From NCBI RefSeq assembly GCF_025165815.1, contig NZ_JAFFZE010000001.1, positions 1-64,000 on the forward strand: a stretch of 64,000 nt of DNA, given 5' to 3'. The notes beneath the pieces were generated by a model, which searched no databases, was not told the DNA's origin, and saw only the letters and a program-made list of their open reading frames with translations. The DNA is from Actinophytocola gossypii. GTDB taxonomy: Bacteria > Actinomycetota > Actinomycetes > Mycobacteriales > Pseudonocardiaceae. The position numbers were made by a program, and so were the translations under genes. This document shows positions 42,529 to 52,202 of the stretch, piece by piece; positions within the stretch are counted from its first letter, which is position 1; each line of letters opens with the position of its first letter.

Positions 42529-43308
42529 CCGCTGGCAGTGCGGACACCAGGGCGCCACCCGCTCCCGCCCGGCGCCGCCCTGGCTGCCGACGACGACCCG
42601 GCCGCCGCAGCGCAGGCAGCCGGTGCGCTCGCGGCCGTACACCCACAGCTCCCGGCCGCGCCTCCGGTCGCCGGTGGTGACCCGGACCGCACGGGTCGCG
42701 TTGTCCAGCAGGAGTTTCCGGCACAGCGCCACCACCTCCGTTGGGTCCACTTCGGACACCGGGGTCCACGGCGACACCCCGAGCAGGAAGCACACCTCGG
42801 CCTTGTACACGTTGCCGACCCCGGCCAGCACGCTCTGGTCCAGCAGCGCCAGCCCCAGCTCGCGGGCGGGGTCGGCGGTCAGCCGCCGCACGGCCTCGGT
42901 CTCGTGCTCGGCGGACCAGTCCGGGTCGAGCAGGTCCGGGCCGAGGTGGGCGACCAGCTTCCCCTCCTCCGGCGTGCGGACCAGGGCCAGCTCCAGCAGC
43001 TTCTGCCCGAGCGCCAGCCGGTCGGGTGTCTCCAGCAGCACCCTGGTCCAGTGTCCGACCGGCGCCCGCCGGCGCGGGTCGTGGATCCGCCACGAGCCGT
43101 CCATGCCCAGGTGGCAGTGCAGGCTCACCTCCCCGCCGAACCGCAGGAACAGGTGCTTGCCCACCGACCGGGCCCGGTCGAACACCCGGCCGGTGAGGTC
43201 CGCGGTCGCCAGTCGGGGGTGCCGCAGCTCGGCGCGCCGCAGCACCTGCCCGCCCAGCGCCTCGGTCAGGCGCAGGGCGGTGCGGTACACGGTGTCACCC
43301 TCGGGCAC
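42526..43308 (-). CDS. nei: Fpg/Nei-family DNA glycosylase (endonuclease VIII type)
   Basis: The 260-residue enzyme begins PEGDTVYRTA after the initiator, giving the catalytic Pro2 and Glu3 pair of the Nei branch. This fixes GTG 43308 as the start, with AGGGAG just upstream. The H2TH region (LDQSVLAGVGNVYKAEVCF) and a C-terminal CxxC...CxxC zinc finger (CLRCGG and CPHC) are intact. It removes oxidised bases, mainly pyrimidines, and nicks the strand. It lies ten bases after the amidohydrolase gene. Confidence 0.93.
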   Translation of the reverse strand: MPEGDTVYRTALRLTEALGGQVLRRAELRHPRLATADLTGRVFDRARSVGKHLFLRFGGEVSLHCHLGMDGSWRIHDPRRRAPVGHWTRVLLETPDRLALGQKLLELALVRTPEEGKLVAHLGPDLLDPDWSAEHETEAVRRLTADPARELGLALLDQSVLAGVGNVYKAEVCFLLGVSPWTPVSEVDPTEVVALCRKLLLDNATRAVRVTTGDRRRGRELWVYGRERTGCLRCGGRVVVGSQGGAGRERVAPWCPHCQR

Positions 43309-43318
43309 CTCGAACTCC

Positions 43319-46300
43319 CTAGCAGTGGTGGTGTGCCCATTCGGGCTCGTGCCACCAGTACCCGCCGGTCCGGTGGTCGGTCGGGGCCGCGCGGCTGACG
43401 AGCGCCGGCGTGGCGGCACGCTCGGGCGCGGCGAACGGCGCGACCAGGTCGTCGACGGTGTGCAGGCGCCCGCCCACCATCACCTTACGGACCGCGGCGG
43501 CCGCGCGGATGTCGGCGAGCGGGTCGCCGGACACGAACGCCAGGTCGGCGTGCGCCCCTGGACGAACCTCGCCGAGCTTGCCGTCCAGGCCGAGCCAGCG
43601 GGCCGAGTTGCGGGTCGCGGTGGTCAGCGCCTCGTGCGGGGTGAACCCGAAGCGCACCATCGCGCGCAGGTTCGTGTGCAGCGACACCGCCACGTTGTCC
43701 AGCGGCGCGTCCGTGCCGGCGATGACGAACCCGCCGCCGCGGTGGATGCGCAGCACCATGTCGACGTTCGCGGCGAGCAGGGCCATCGTCGCCTCGTTCG
43801 CCGGCGTGCCGGCCTCGTCGGCCTTGTCCACGAACTGCTCGTACTCCCAGCTCGGGTACAGCGCCCGGGTGCGCGGGTCCTCGACCAGCGACCGGTCGTC
43901 GGCGTACATCGCGCGCGAGTTGAACAGCGTCGGCGTGATCGACATGCCGGAGCGGACGAACAGGGTGACCGCGTCGGCGTACGCGCGACCCAGCCGGGAC
44001 ACCGTGTGGGAGTAGCCGAGGCGGTTGGTCGCGCCGGTGTGCTCCATCCCGTCCATGCCGATGTTCTCGGCCGGGTACAGATAGTGCGACGACAGCGGCA
44101 TGCCGGCCCGGTGGGCCGCGACGATCGTGCGTCGCTGGTAGGCCACCGGCAGCCGCACGTACGTCTTGATGAGGTCGTAGCCCAGCTCCCTGGCCCGCTC
44201 CAGCTCCAGTGCGAGCTGCCGCAGCGACCGGGTCGGCCGCATGAAGTTGTAGTAGACCCGCGACCCGTCGACCGCCTCGCCGGTGCCGAACAGCCTCGGC
44301 CCGATCCGGTCACCGGACTCCAGCGCCTCGCGGGTCTCGGTCAGCTGGTAGGCCGGGTCGCCGGGGGAGCGGGTGGTGGTGATCCCGTACGCCAGCCAGA
44401 CCCGGCCCTGCCGGTCACCCCACTGCCGGCCGCGCAGGTGCCAGTGGTTGTGCGCGTCGATCAGTCCGGGTAGGACGGTCAGGTCGCTCGCGTCCACCGT
44501 GTACCGCCGGTCGCGCCGGGGCAGCACGGCGGCGACCTTTCCGCCGGCCAGCACGATGTCGACGTCCTTCCGCAGCCGCTCGGCGTGGCCGTCCCACAGC
44601 GCGCCGGCCCGGACGACCTGGTGCTCGTGGGTCCTGGCCGGCCGGTAGTGCAGCCACAGCGGAACGTCCCGCGCCCCGCCACCGGCGATCCGCACCGCGC
44701 GCAGGCGCCCGTGGTGCAGGTACAGCAACCGGTCGGAGCCGAGCCAGGACAGCGAGTCGGTGACCTCGTCGGTCACCTGCCGCGCCGGCCCGGTCGCCTT
44801 GCCCCGCGCGTCGACCGGCAGCACCCACGCGCACGACTCGACGACGAACGCCAGGTGCGCGCCGTCCGGCGACCACACCGGACCGTCGTCGCCCCTGGTG
44901 CCGATCGACGCGTGCGGCGCGTCCGGCAGCGGCGGGGTGTAGGTGAGGGCGCCGCTGTCGAGGTCGACGGTCAGCACCTGGCTGGTGCCCTCGCGGAACC
45001 GCTTCGAGTACGGTTTCACCGCGGCCAGCGCGAGCGTGCGCCCGTCCGGCGACCAACTGGCCCGGCCCGGCATGAACAGCGGCGGGGTCACCTGCGTCGG
45101 CGTGCCGCTCGCCAGGTCGAGCACCCAGACCACGCCGTCCTGGTCGGCGTAGGCGATCCGGTCGCCGGTGGGGGAGTAGCGCGGCGCGGTCTGCGCGCCC
45201 GGCAGCCCGGACAGCCGCCGCTCGTCGCCGGTGTCCAGGTCACGCAGCCACAGGTCCGCCTCGCCTGCCCGGTCGGAGGCGTAGACGATCGAGCGGCCGT
45301 CCGGGGCGAAGTCGGGGTCGGAGTTGAAGTAGCCGTCGGCGACCAGCCGCTCCGGCCGGGGCCGGCCGACGTTCAGCAGCCACAGCGCGCCGAGCGCCCG
45401 GAACGCGACCCGGCTCCCGTCCGGCGAGGCCACCGGGGACGCGATGCCGAGCGCGCGCCGAGGACGGGCACCGTCGAGGTCGCGCACCCGCTGCCGGTAC
45501 TCCGGCCGCGGCCGGACCGGGACCTCGGCGGCGAACGGCACGGTCACCGGCGCGGACCGGGTCAAGGCACGGCGTTTGACCAGCCCGTCGGCCGTGTAGA
45601 GCAGCTCGTCGGGGCCGAGCCAGGACGGCGCGAACCCGAACACGTCCTCCCCGTCGGTGCTGACCACCCGGTCGCCGACGACCAGCTCCGCGGTCGCCCC
45701 CGCGATCCGGACGTAGGCCAGCGCCGCGCCGTCCGGGGAGAAGGATGGGCCGTACAGGCTCGCGCCGTCCGGCGCGGTCACGGCCCTGGTCACCGCGCCG
45801 GACGCGAGGTCGAGCACGTCGATCGCGGTGTCGTCGGCGGTGAAGGCGAGCCGGCCGCCGTCCGGCGACCAGGAGGGCATCGCCTCCTCGGCCGCGGTGT
45901 CGGTGCGCGCGGTGATCGCGCCGGTGGCCAGGTCGAGGGTGAACACGCCGTAGCCGCCGGTGCCGGCGCGGTCGGAGGAGAACGCGAGCAGCGAGCCGTC
46001 CGGGGAGAACCGGGGTTCGCGGTGGTCGAACGGCCCGCTGGTCAGCTGCCGGAGTCCGGAGCCGTCCGGGTGGACCGTCCACAGGTGGTAGTTGCCGTCG
46101 CGGTAGGCCTGGAAGGCGATCGTGCGCCCGTCCGGTGACCAGGTTGGTTGGGTCGCGTCGGTGTCGTCGCCGGTGAGCCTGCGCGCCCGGCCGCCGCCGA
46201 TCGGTACCGTCCAGATCGCGGTGACCAGGTCGAACGCGACGTGTCCGCCGTCCGGCGATACGTGCGCGGAGATGTTGGTGCCCTCCGCGAGCCGGACCGA

Positions 46301-46435
46301 GCCGCCCGCGTCCGGTTCGGCGGCCGCCGTGGTGTGCGTGATCGTGCTGGTGATCGTCGTGCTGCCGGCCAGGATTCCGGCTCCGACGCCCGCGCCGCGC
46401 AGTACATCGCGGCGCGTGAGTTCGGCTTCGTGCAT
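43319..46435 (-). CDS. Tat-exported beta-propeller amidohydrolase
   Basis: The 1038-residue protein has a twin-arginine signal ([15 protein letters not shown]), about 600 residues of TolB-like propeller repeats (repeated SPDG and WSPDGR motifs), and a C-terminal amidohydrolase domain. The metal centre is visible: HNH in DAHNHWH, Lys in DLIKTYVR, His in SSHYLYP, His in EHTGAT and Asp in GTDAPL. Such propeller-amidohydrolase fusions are exported hydrolases of uncertain substrate, perhaps peptide or imide bonds. RBS and ATG at 46435 fit the Tat signal. Confidence 0.9.
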   Translation of the reverse strand: MHEAELTRRDVLRGAGVGAGILAGSTTITSTITHTTAAAEPDAGGSVRLAEGTNISAHVSPDGGHVAFDLVTAIWTVPIGGGRARRLTGDDTDATQPTWSPDGRTIAFQAYRDGNYHLWTVHPDGSGLRQLTSGPFDHREPRFSPDGSLLAFSSDRAGTGGYGVFTLDLATGAITARTDTAAEEAMPSWSPDGGRLAFTADDTAIDVLDLASGAVTRAVTAPDGASLYGPSFSPDGAALAYVRIAGATAELVVGDRVVSTDGEDVFGFAPSWLGPDELLYTADGLVKRRALTRSAPVTVPFAAEVPVRPRPEYRQRVRDLDGARPRRALGIASPVASPDGSRVAFRALGALWLLNVGRPRPERLVADGYFNSDPDFAPDGRSIVYASDRAGEADLWLRDLDTGDERRLSGLPGAQTAPRYSPTGDRIAYADQDGVVWVLDLASGTPTQVTPPLFMPGRASWSPDGRTLALAAVKPYSKRFREGTSQVLTVDLDSGALTYTPPLPDAPHASIGTRGDDGPVWSPDGAHLAFVVESCAWVLPVDARGKATGPARQVTDEVTDSLSWLGSDRLLYLHHGRLRAVRIAGGGARDVPLWLHYRPARTHEHQVVRAGALWDGHAERLRKDVDIVLAGGKVAAVLPRRDRRYTVDASDLTVLPGLIDAHNHWHLRGRQWGDRQGRVWLAYGITTTRSPGDPAYQLTETREALESGDRIGPRLFGTGEAVDGSRVYYNFMRPTRSLRQLALELERARELGYDLIKTYVRLPVAYQRRTIVAAHRAGMPLSSHYLYPAENIGMDGMEHTGATNRLGYSHTVSRLGRAYADAVTLFVRSGMSITPTLFNSRAMYADDRSLVEDPRTRALYPSWEYEQFVDKADEAGTPANEATMALLAANVDMVLRIHRGGGFVIAGTDAPLDNVAVSLHTNLRAMVRFGFTPHEALTTATRNSARWLGLDGKLGEVRPGAHADLAFVSGDPLADIRAAAAVRKVMVGGRLHTVDDLVAPFAAPERAATPALVSRAAPTDHRTGGYWWHEPEWAHHHC

Positions 46436-46502
46436 GGTGCCCTCCCCGAGGAGCCCTTGCTGAATGTCCGATACATGCCAGTAGGCAAGGGAATTGTCTC
46501 AC

Positions 46503-46527
46503 CGTTCCGCAAGATCCATGCGGAACG
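46503..46527. promoter_or_regulatory. Inverted repeat in the GNAT gene promoter
   Basis: CGTTCCGCA-N7-TGCGGAACG is a perfect nine-base inverted repeat. A -10-like TACTGT follows at 46534-46539, so the repeat covers the -35 region of the rightward promoter. The regulator is unknown. Confidence 0.5.
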
Positions 46528-46554
46528 TTCGGCTACTGTGGAGTACGAGAGCCC

Positions 46555-47049
46555 ATGCACACCCTGCTGATTCGAACGGCCCGTCCCGCGGAGCTGGCAC
46601 TCCTGGTTCGGGAGCTGGGGGATCGGCCGTTCTTCGTCGACCGCTTCGCGCGGCAGGGGGACGGTCGCGGACTCCTCCTCGTCGCCTGGTCCGACGACCG
46701 CCCGGTCGGGGTGGTCTACCTCTGGTGGGAGCCGGCCGAGGAGCCGGAGCTGCGGCTCCACCTGCCCGGGACCCCGCTGCTCACCCACCTCGAGGTGCAC
46801 GCCGACCACCGCGCCAGGGGCACCGGCAGCGCGCTGATCGCGGCGGCCGAGCGCGAGCTGGTCCGGCGCGGACACACCGCGGTGGCGCTGGCCGTCGAGG
46901 TCGGCAACGACGGCGCGGCCCGGCTGTACCGCAGGCTCGGCTACGCGGAGTGGGACCAGCCGCCCATCCGCTGCTACTCACTGACCGACGGCAACGGGCA
47001 GCGCGCGGTCGAGATCTGCCGGATCCTGGTCAAGCCGCTGCCCCCGTGA
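46555..47049 (+). CDS. GNAT-family N-acetyltransferase
   Basis: The 164-residue protein has the GNAT acetyl-CoA loop HADHRARGTGSALIAAAE and the C-terminal block ALAVEVGNDGAARLYRRLGY, both typical. The substrate is unknown. Its promoter carries a perfect inverted repeat just upstream of a TACTGT -10, so it appears individually regulated. The end overlaps the convergent glycosyltransferase-like gene by 72 bases. Confidence 0.88.
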   Translation: MHTLLIRTARPAELALLVRELGDRPFFVDRFARQGDGRGLLLVAWSDDRPVGVVYLWWEPAEEPELRLHLPGTPLLTHLEVHADHRARGTGSALIAAAERELVRRGHTAVALAVEVGNDGAARLYRRLGYAEWDQPPIRCYSLTDGNGQRAVEICRILVKPLPP

Positions 47050-48210
47050 GCGCCACGTCCGGTCCGTCAGGCCGAGCGAGGCGACCAGCTTGTCGAGCCC
47101 GCCGCCACGGGTGTCCGGGCCGTGCGCCAGGTACATCTCCTCGAGATGTGCCCGCCAGACCGACCGGTCGGCCCGCCACGCGCTGAGGTAACGGACGCAC
47201 TGGTCGGCCCGGATGGACTGGCACAGGTTCCCCGCCGCGATGAGCGCGGCCAGCATCCGTCCCCGCCGGTCCGGATCCAGGTCCGCCCCCCGCACCATGG
47301 TCATCACGTCGTTGATGAACCGGAAGCGGCGCACCAGGAAGCCGCGCCAGAACGAGTACGTGGCGTGCCGCGGCGTCTTCCCGTCCTCGAGCAGCGCGAA
47401 CAGTCCCTCGGCCAACAGGTCGCCGAGCTCCTCGTACCGCGCCCGCTGCCAGTGGGCGAACGGGTCGTAGGGCTGCTGCACCGCGTGCCCGGTCAGCGCG
47501 GTCGGCCGCAGCCCGCTCTCGCCGAGCAGGAAGAACCAGTCCTCGTTGTAGATATTGGGGAAGAACGAGTCCAGCGCGTCGGCACCGACCGCGAGCGCGC
47601 CGCCGCCGAGGAAGGTGCTCTGCGGACCGCCGGCTTCCCGGTAGGCGTGGCAGACCACCGAGTTGTCCGGGTACCCGCCGATGTTCAGGCCGACCACGTC
47701 GTGCCGGTCGGTCAACCCCGCGGCCACCTTCAGGTCCGCCGCGCGCGGAACGATGATGTCGTCGTCGAGGAAGACGATCCGCCGCCAGTCCATGAGGTGG
47801 GCGATCAGCAGGCCGAGGTTGCGCTTGAGGCTGGTGTCGGTGCGCCGCTCGAACCGCGAGTTCTCCATCAGCCACGAGGTCCGCAGTCGCGGCAGGACGT
47901 TCCGCAGCGGGCCGCGGACGTCGATCGCGACCAGGTCGACGTCGGCGCCGGCGGCCTGGTCGGCGACCTGCCGCGCGTGCGAGTCCCTGCTGCACAGCGC
48001 GAGCAGGGTGCACTTCAGCTCGGCGGCCAGCTCGACGGCGTGCCGCATCGCCTTCGCCGGCCGGCCGGTCGGCACGATGATCGCGTCCACCTCGGCCTCG
48101 TGCCGCGGATCGGTCGGCCGCACCGAGATCAGCGTGCGGTGGTTCTCGTGGTGGAACGAGGAGCGCGTCTCACGCCTTCGGCGGGTGCGCTCGGTCGGGC
48201 TCGGAGTCAT
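46978..48210 (-). CDS. Putative GT-A-fold glycosyltransferase-like protein
   Basis: The 410-residue protein contains RIVFLDDDIIVP, a DxD-like acidic cluster at the end of a beta strand as in GT-A glycosyltransferases, plus GLNIGGYPDNSVV, a GGGALAV block and FPNIYNEDWFFL. No membrane helix is seen. ATG 48210 overlaps the end of the XRE regulator gene by 41 bases; GTG 48123 would avoid this and keep the conserved part. The donor and acceptor are unknown. It is downstream of the XRE regulator and likely co-transcribed with it. Confidence 0.65.
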   Translation of the reverse strand: MTPSPTERTRRRRETRSSFHHENHRTLISVRPTDPRHEAEVDAIIVPTGRPAKAMRHAVELAAELKCTLLALCSRDSHARQVADQAAGADVDLVAIDVRGPLRNVLPRLRTSWLMENSRFERRTDTSLKRNLGLLIAHLMDWRRIVFLDDDIIVPRAADLKVAAGLTDRHDVVGLNIGGYPDNSVVCHAYREAGGPQSTFLGGGALAVGADALDSFFPNIYNEDWFFLLGESGLRPTALTGHAVQQPYDPFAHWQRARYEELGDLLAEGLFALLEDGKTPRHATYSFWRGFLVRRFRFINDVMTMVRGADLDPDRRGRMLAALIAAGNLCQSIRADQCVRYLSAWRADRSVWRAHLEEMYLAHGPDTRGGGLDKLVASLGLTDRTWRSRGQRLDQDPADLDRALPVAVGQ

Positions 48211-49300
48211 GGAGGGGCCACTCGTGTAGGCGTGTCTCCGGGTCGGTCCAGTCCGGAGTGATGACTTTGTGGTTCACCACGTACACCCGACTGACCACGC
48301 TGAACGTCGTCCGTCCGGCGAACCGCGTTCGCAGGTACTCGTCGTTGCGGTCGCGGAACTTCGAGTCGGTGAGTGCGCGGACGGCGCCGTAGGTGCCGCG
48401 TTGGTACTGGCCGTTGCAGATGGTGACCGTGCGCTTCGCGTTGTACGGATTGGGGGCACGGTAGAAATGTCCTACGTCCGCGTCGAGAACGTCACGACCG
48501 CCGATCGAGCGCAGCACGGGAGTGATCAGCCGTCGCTCGCCGCCGTCGAGGACCTCGAAGCCGGCCGGTTCGTCCTCGGTGTTCCGGGACATCTGGTGCA
48601 CGGGCAGATCGAGACGGCGCAGGAGTTCCTTGGTGACCCGGTTCCAGTCGGTCCCGCCGAGCAGGACGAGGTGGCTGGTCAGGTCGTCGGTTCGCATCTC
48701 CGCCGGTGTGCAGAAGCGGACCTTGTTGCGCGGGTTCGCCGCGCGGATGTGGGCGAACAGCTCCATCAGGGCGTCCAGGTCGGCGTACCGGTAGAGGTCG
48801 ACGTAGTCCGGTGCCTGGGCGTCGGTGTACGGCATCCGCTCGAGGTAGTCGGCGGGCAGTTCGGACGCCACGATCGTGACGTCCTGGTTGGCCTCGAAGC
48901 GCCAGATGCCGCCGAAGGGTGGCTCGGCCGCGCTCCGGTCCGGCTGTGCCGCGTTGCTCCGTGCGATGTCGGCACGGGCCGCGTTGCTCAGGGCGGCCAG
49001 CTCCTCGAGCAACTCGTCGGCGCGTGTCTGCTCCTCGTCGGTGAGCCGAGTGGGCAGTTCGTACGGCGCGTCCTTGTCCTTCCGCTCGACGGCGAAGAAC
49101 CTCGCGTAGTCCTCGAGTCGGGCAAGGGGAGGGACCTTCGGGTTCTTCGTGCTCTCCCACGAGGAGATCAGCGGGACACTGGCGTCGAGTGCCTTGGCCA
49201 GGTCGCCCTGGGTGAGCCGCTGCCCCGACCAGGTCCTCTCCCGCAACGACCGGAGTCGTCGCGCCAGCTCGATGGCCGGACCTTCAGCCGTGTTCACCAC
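48170..49300 (-). CDS. XRE-type regulator with large C-terminal sensor domain
   Basis: The 376-residue protein starts with an XRE helix-turn-helix (residues ~10-70: LTQGDLAKALDASVPLISSWESTKNPKVPP). The other 300 residues form an unrecognised domain (DVTIVASELPADYLE, NPYNAKRTVTICNG, FSVVSRVYVVNHKVI), probably sensory. GTG 49300 is used; GTG 49297 is the alternative. It is divergent from a nucleotidyl cyclase gene, and both flanks carry AACTTCAG-like half-sites, which suggests it controls itself and the cyclase. Confidence 0.82.
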   Translation of the reverse strand: MVNTAEGPAIELARRLRSLRERTWSGQRLTQGDLAKALDASVPLISSWESTKNPKVPPLARLEDYARFFAVERKDKDAPYELPTRLTDEEQTRADELLEELAALSNAARADIARSNAAQPDRSAAEPPFGGIWRFEANQDVTIVASELPADYLERMPYTDAQAPDYVDLYRYADLDALMELFAHIRAANPRNKVRFCTPAEMRTDDLTSHLVLLGGTDWNRVTKELLRRLDLPVHQMSRNTEDEPAGFEVLDGGERRLITPVLRSIGGRDVLDADVGHFYRAPNPYNAKRTVTICNGQYQRGTYGAVRALTDSKFRDRNDEYLRTRFAGRTTFSVVSRVYVVNHKVITPDWTDPETRLHEWPLHDSEPDRAHPPKA

Positions 49301-49494
49301 GTCACGTCTTTCAGTCGAAGTTCAGTGAAGCTCAGAAGGTAGATCGTGAGTATAACCACGCCAGCTGGGAACAGTGCCACTGACCCGGGCGTCGGGTTGT
49401 CCTGGATGTTCGCGTCCTGTTCGCCATCGCGAGGTCTCCATGTCTTGCTTCACTGGCACCGGCGTTCTACGCTGAACTTGCGAGTAGTTCTACC

Positions 49495-49520
49495 AACTTC
49501 AGTCAATAGTAACTGAAGTT
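49495..49520. promoter_or_regulatory. Inverted repeat AACTTCAGT-N8-ACTGAAGTT upstream of the cyclase
   Basis: Perfect nine-base arms flank eight bases, about 100 bases upstream of the cyclase. The ACTGAA core recurs next to the XRE start, so the XRE protein is the likely binder. Confidence 0.65.
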
Positions 49521-49557
49521 AATCTGAAAGTCTTCCCGGACTTGGTGAGGAGCAGCC

Positions 49558-49614
49558 ATGAACACTTCGCCGCGCCGGATCCGGCACCGCGCTCTCGCGG
49601 TCACGCGAACATGA
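49558..49614 (+). CDS. Small 18-codon ORF in the cyclase leader
   Basis: ATG 49558 follows a good GAGGAG site at the right distance, better than that of the cyclase itself. The encoded peptide is basic (MNTSPRRIRHRALAV...) and ends at TGA 49614, ten bases before the cyclase ATG. It could be a translated leader that delivers ribosomes to the cyclase. Chance occurrence is possible. Confidence 0.35.
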   Translation: MNTSPRRIRHRALAVTRT

Positions 49615-49623
49615 GCCGCCGTC

Positions 49624-50259
49624 ATGACCACCCTGTCAATCCTGCCGCGGCAACGGATCATCGTGGCAGTGGACATCGAAGGATCCACGGATAGGACCAA
49701 CTTCGCGCGGGCACAGCTCCGCCACGACATGTACGACGCGCTCGAGGACGCCCTGGCCGCCAGCGGCGTCACCGAGGACCGCCGCGAGCCCCTGTTCGAC
49801 CGGGGCGACGGCGCGTTGGCGCTGATCCACTCGACGGACGACGTGCCGATCACCCGACTGCTGGACACGTTCACTCCGGTACTGAACGAGTTACTCGAGT
49901 TGCACGCCATTGCCCAGCCGGACCGCACGTTCCGTCTCCGCGCGGCCGTGCACACCGGCGTGGTCCACTTCGACACCCGAGGAACCTACGGCGAGGACAT
50001 CGACATCACCGTCCGCCTGCTCGACGACCCGCAGCTCAAACGCCGGCTGCGTCGCACAACGGGGCCGCTGGTGCTGGTGGTGTCCGACCACATCTACCGC
50101 TCGGTGATCCGCCACGGCTACGACGGCATCGACGCGGACACCTTCGAGCCCCTCGTCCGGGTCGAGGTGGCGCGGCAGAACTACCTGGGGTGGGTACAGG
50201 TCCCCGCCGAGTCCCAGTCGGTCGGCACGGTGTCCCGGATGATCGACCGGGTGTCCTAG
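49624..50259 (+). CDS. Stand-alone class III nucleotidyl cyclase-like protein
   Basis: The 211-residue protein is a single cyclase homology domain. The two metal aspartates are present: Asp17 in AVDIEGS and Asp62 in RGDGA. The transition-state Arg is kept in ITVRLLD, but the Asn is replaced (EDIDITVRL) and the purine-selecting Lys before GDG is Phe58. The base choice is therefore probably not ordinary adenine; pyrimidine cyclases of Pycsar systems are also atypical single-domain class III proteins. No cyclic-nucleotide-gated effector is adjacent. It is divergent from an XRE regulator with shared operator-like sites, and its stop overlaps that of the convergent membrane-protein gene (CTAG). 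Confidence 0.75.
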   Translation: MTTLSILPRQRIIVAVDIEGSTDRTNFARAQLRHDMYDALEDALAASGVTEDRREPLFDRGDGALALIHSTDDVPITRLLDTFTPVLNELLELHAIAQPDRTFRLRAAVHTGVVHFDTRGTYGEDIDITVRLLDDPQLKRRLRRTTGPLVLVVSDHIYRSVIRHGYDGIDADTFEPLVRVEVARQNYLGWVQVPAESQSVGTVSRMIDRVS

Positions 50260-52046
50260 TCGGCCGGCGCCTGCTCGCCCGGATTGGGCGACAGCCAGTG
50301 CGTCGCTCCGCTGTCGTGGACGACGACCACGCGGCTGTCCTGGTCGACCGGGCCGATCACCACGAAGCCCGACCTGGGGGTGACGTCGGCGTAGGCCAGG
50401 GCGATGTCGGTACGCACGATGCCGCTGACCCCGCCGCCGACGATCGTGCCGGTGCCGTCGACGACGACCACGCACCGCACCGGATCCTCGGCGTCCGCGG
50501 CCCAGCCGTGCAGGATGGGGACCGTCTTGCCGTTGTAGAACGGTGCCGGGTCCTCCGGCTCGGTCCGCTCCACCTCGCCGGCGGCGCGGTCGGGGCTCTT
50601 GTTGCCCTCGGCCGGAAGCAGCGGCTCCATGGCGCCGATGTCCAGAGTGGACCCGAGTTCGGGTCCGCCGCAGCCGAGGGTGAAGTCGTCGTTGAACGGG
50701 TAGTGGCCGAGCGCGCGCAGCCGGGGCGCCAGTTCGCTGGCCAGCGGGTACCGGCGGTACGCGTCGCTGATCCCCGCGCGGACCGCGACCGCCTCCACGT
50801 GGTGGATCTCGTTCGCCGTACGTTCCTGGGCGGCGTACGGCGCGCCGAGCGAGTAGCCGAGTATCCCGGCGACGACGGCGAAGCCCGCGACCCGGTACCC
50901 GGCCCGGTCCACCCGGCGGTGCACCACGGCGGCCAGCAGCACGATCGCGGGGATCGACAGCAGCACCGACGCCGAGGTGTACCGGGCGGTGGTCATGCCG
51001 ATCTCGCCGCCGTAGTCGACCCGCGCGGTGGAGATCATCGCGGTGAAGAGGAAGGCGTGCGCGCCGAGCGCCCACCAGAACCACATCCGCCGCTCACGGG
51101 CGACCGGGCTGGCGGCCAGCACCGCGTAGAGACCGAGCAGCACCGCGCCGGCGAACGCCGCCATCCCGCCACTGTCGGACGCCCAGATCTTCCCGGCGAT
51201 GGCGAGGAAGAAGTACAGCAGGCTGCCGACGTCGGTGGTCGGCGAGGCGGCCATCGGCGCCGACGGCCGGTAGATCAGCCATATCGCGACGATCAGAACG
51301 CCGACCGTCAGCGGGACCAGCCGCCGCCACCAGACTTCCCGCCGCAGGGTGGCGACCAGCGCCAGCACCGGCCACACCGCGAACGCCGTGCCGTAGGTGA
51401 GGCTGCCCAGCACCGCGAGGCTCCACGACGGCCACCATTTCCCGCGCACGGCGAGCAGCAGCGCGACCACGACGATCATGTTGGCGGTCAGCCAGGCCGT
51501 GCCGCTCATCGCCCGGGTGAAGTTCCAGAGTCCGTGCAGGCCGAACACCAGCGCGGACGCGCCGGCGAACAGCCCGGCCCGCGCGATCGGCGGCAGTGAC
51601 TTGGGCAGCGCCGCGCCCAACGCCAACACCGTCCCCGCCGCCACCGCGACGACGAACACCCCGAGCGTCCGGTTGTCCCCGGAGAAGAGCTGGATGTTGA
51701 TCCAGTAGACGAGGGTCGGCAGCCCGAGGAAGTGCTCGTTGGAGAAGTACTTCCCCGGGTCGAACGGTTTGAGCGTCCCGTCCGGGTTGGTGACCCGCAC
51801 GAGCTGGTACAGGTAGTCGATGTGCTGGAGCCGCCCGGCCCCGGCCACCTCGAACAGCATGGCCACCACGGGCAGCCCCGCGAGCGCCGCCACCAGCCGC
51901 GCCGGCCACGCCCCGCCGACGAACCGCCGCAGCCGACTCACCGGCGGCGCAGGGTCCTCCGGCATCGACTCCGACGGGGAATCCTGCGTCAACGCCACGC
52001 TCGTCACGCGCGCTACTGTGCCAAACCCGCCATGCGCGACCGTCAC
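50256..52046 (-). CDS. Large polytopic membrane protein (GT-C-like)
   Basis: The 596-residue protein has about ten to twelve membrane helices and a long outer loop (DYLYQLVRVTNPDGTLKPFD, KYFSNEHFLGLPTLVYW) followed by a C-terminal extracytoplasmic region (from ~430). Such topology occurs in GT-C lipid-linked glycosyltransferases, but no defining motif was found. The start at 52046 is uncertain; ATG codons further in (for example at the MPEDPAPP segment) are possible. No functional link with the convergent cyclase is evident. Confidence 0.65.
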   Translation of the reverse strand: MTVAHGGFGTVARVTSVALTQDSPSESMPEDPAPPVSRLRRFVGGAWPARLVAALAGLPVVAMLFEVAGAGRLQHIDYLYQLVRVTNPDGTLKPFDPGKYFSNEHFLGLPTLVYWINIQLFSGDNRTLGVFVVAVAAGTVLALGAALPKSLPPIARAGLFAGASALVFGLHGLWNFTRAMSGTAWLTANMIVVVALLLAVRGKWWPSWSLAVLGSLTYGTAFAVWPVLALVATLRREVWWRRLVPLTVGVLIVAIWLIYRPSAPMAASPTTDVGSLLYFFLAIAGKIWASDSGGMAAFAGAVLLGLYAVLAASPVARERRMWFWWALGAHAFLFTAMISTARVDYGGEIGMTTARYTSASVLLSIPAIVLLAAVVHRRVDRAGYRVAGFAVVAGILGYSLGAPYAAQERTANEIHHVEAVAVRAGISDAYRRYPLASELAPRLRALGHYPFNDDFTLGCGGPELGSTLDIGAMEPLLPAEGNKSPDRAAGEVERTEPEDPAPFYNGKTVPILHGWAADAEDPVRCVVVVDGTGTIVGGGVSGIVRTDIALAYADVTPRSGFVVIGPVDQDSRVVVVHDSGATHWLSPNPGEQAPAD

Positions 52047-52202
52047 CGACCCGGGTCACCGACTTTGGTCCGCGCCGATCAGTGCCCTCGGCCCATGATC
52101 CCGGCGCTTGAGCGTCGTCCGTTTCTGGTCCAGGCCTGATTCGGGACGGTGTTCCACGCTGGTTCCCGACCCGCATCGGACTTCGGGGAGAAGGGACCCG
52201 TC

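Larger units (their letters stand above)
49301..49623. other. Regulatory region between XRE regulator and cyclase genes
   Basis: This 323-base gap holds no large gene. It has half-sites TTCAGTCGAAG/TTCAGTGAAG repeated in tandem next to the XRE start (49310-49330), an inverted repeat AACTTCAGT-N8-ACTGAAGTT (49495-49520), and a related GCTGAACTTG at 49471-49480. An 18-codon ORF occupies 49558-49614 just before the cyclase. The region is noticeably richer in AT than its surroundings. Confidence 0.6.

Noticed and set aside
49624-50259. Complete Pycsar defence system
   Set aside because: A cyclase alone is not enough; no adjacent effector with a cyclic-nucleotide-binding domain fused to TIR or membrane helices is present, and the nearby TIR proteins lack such a domain.
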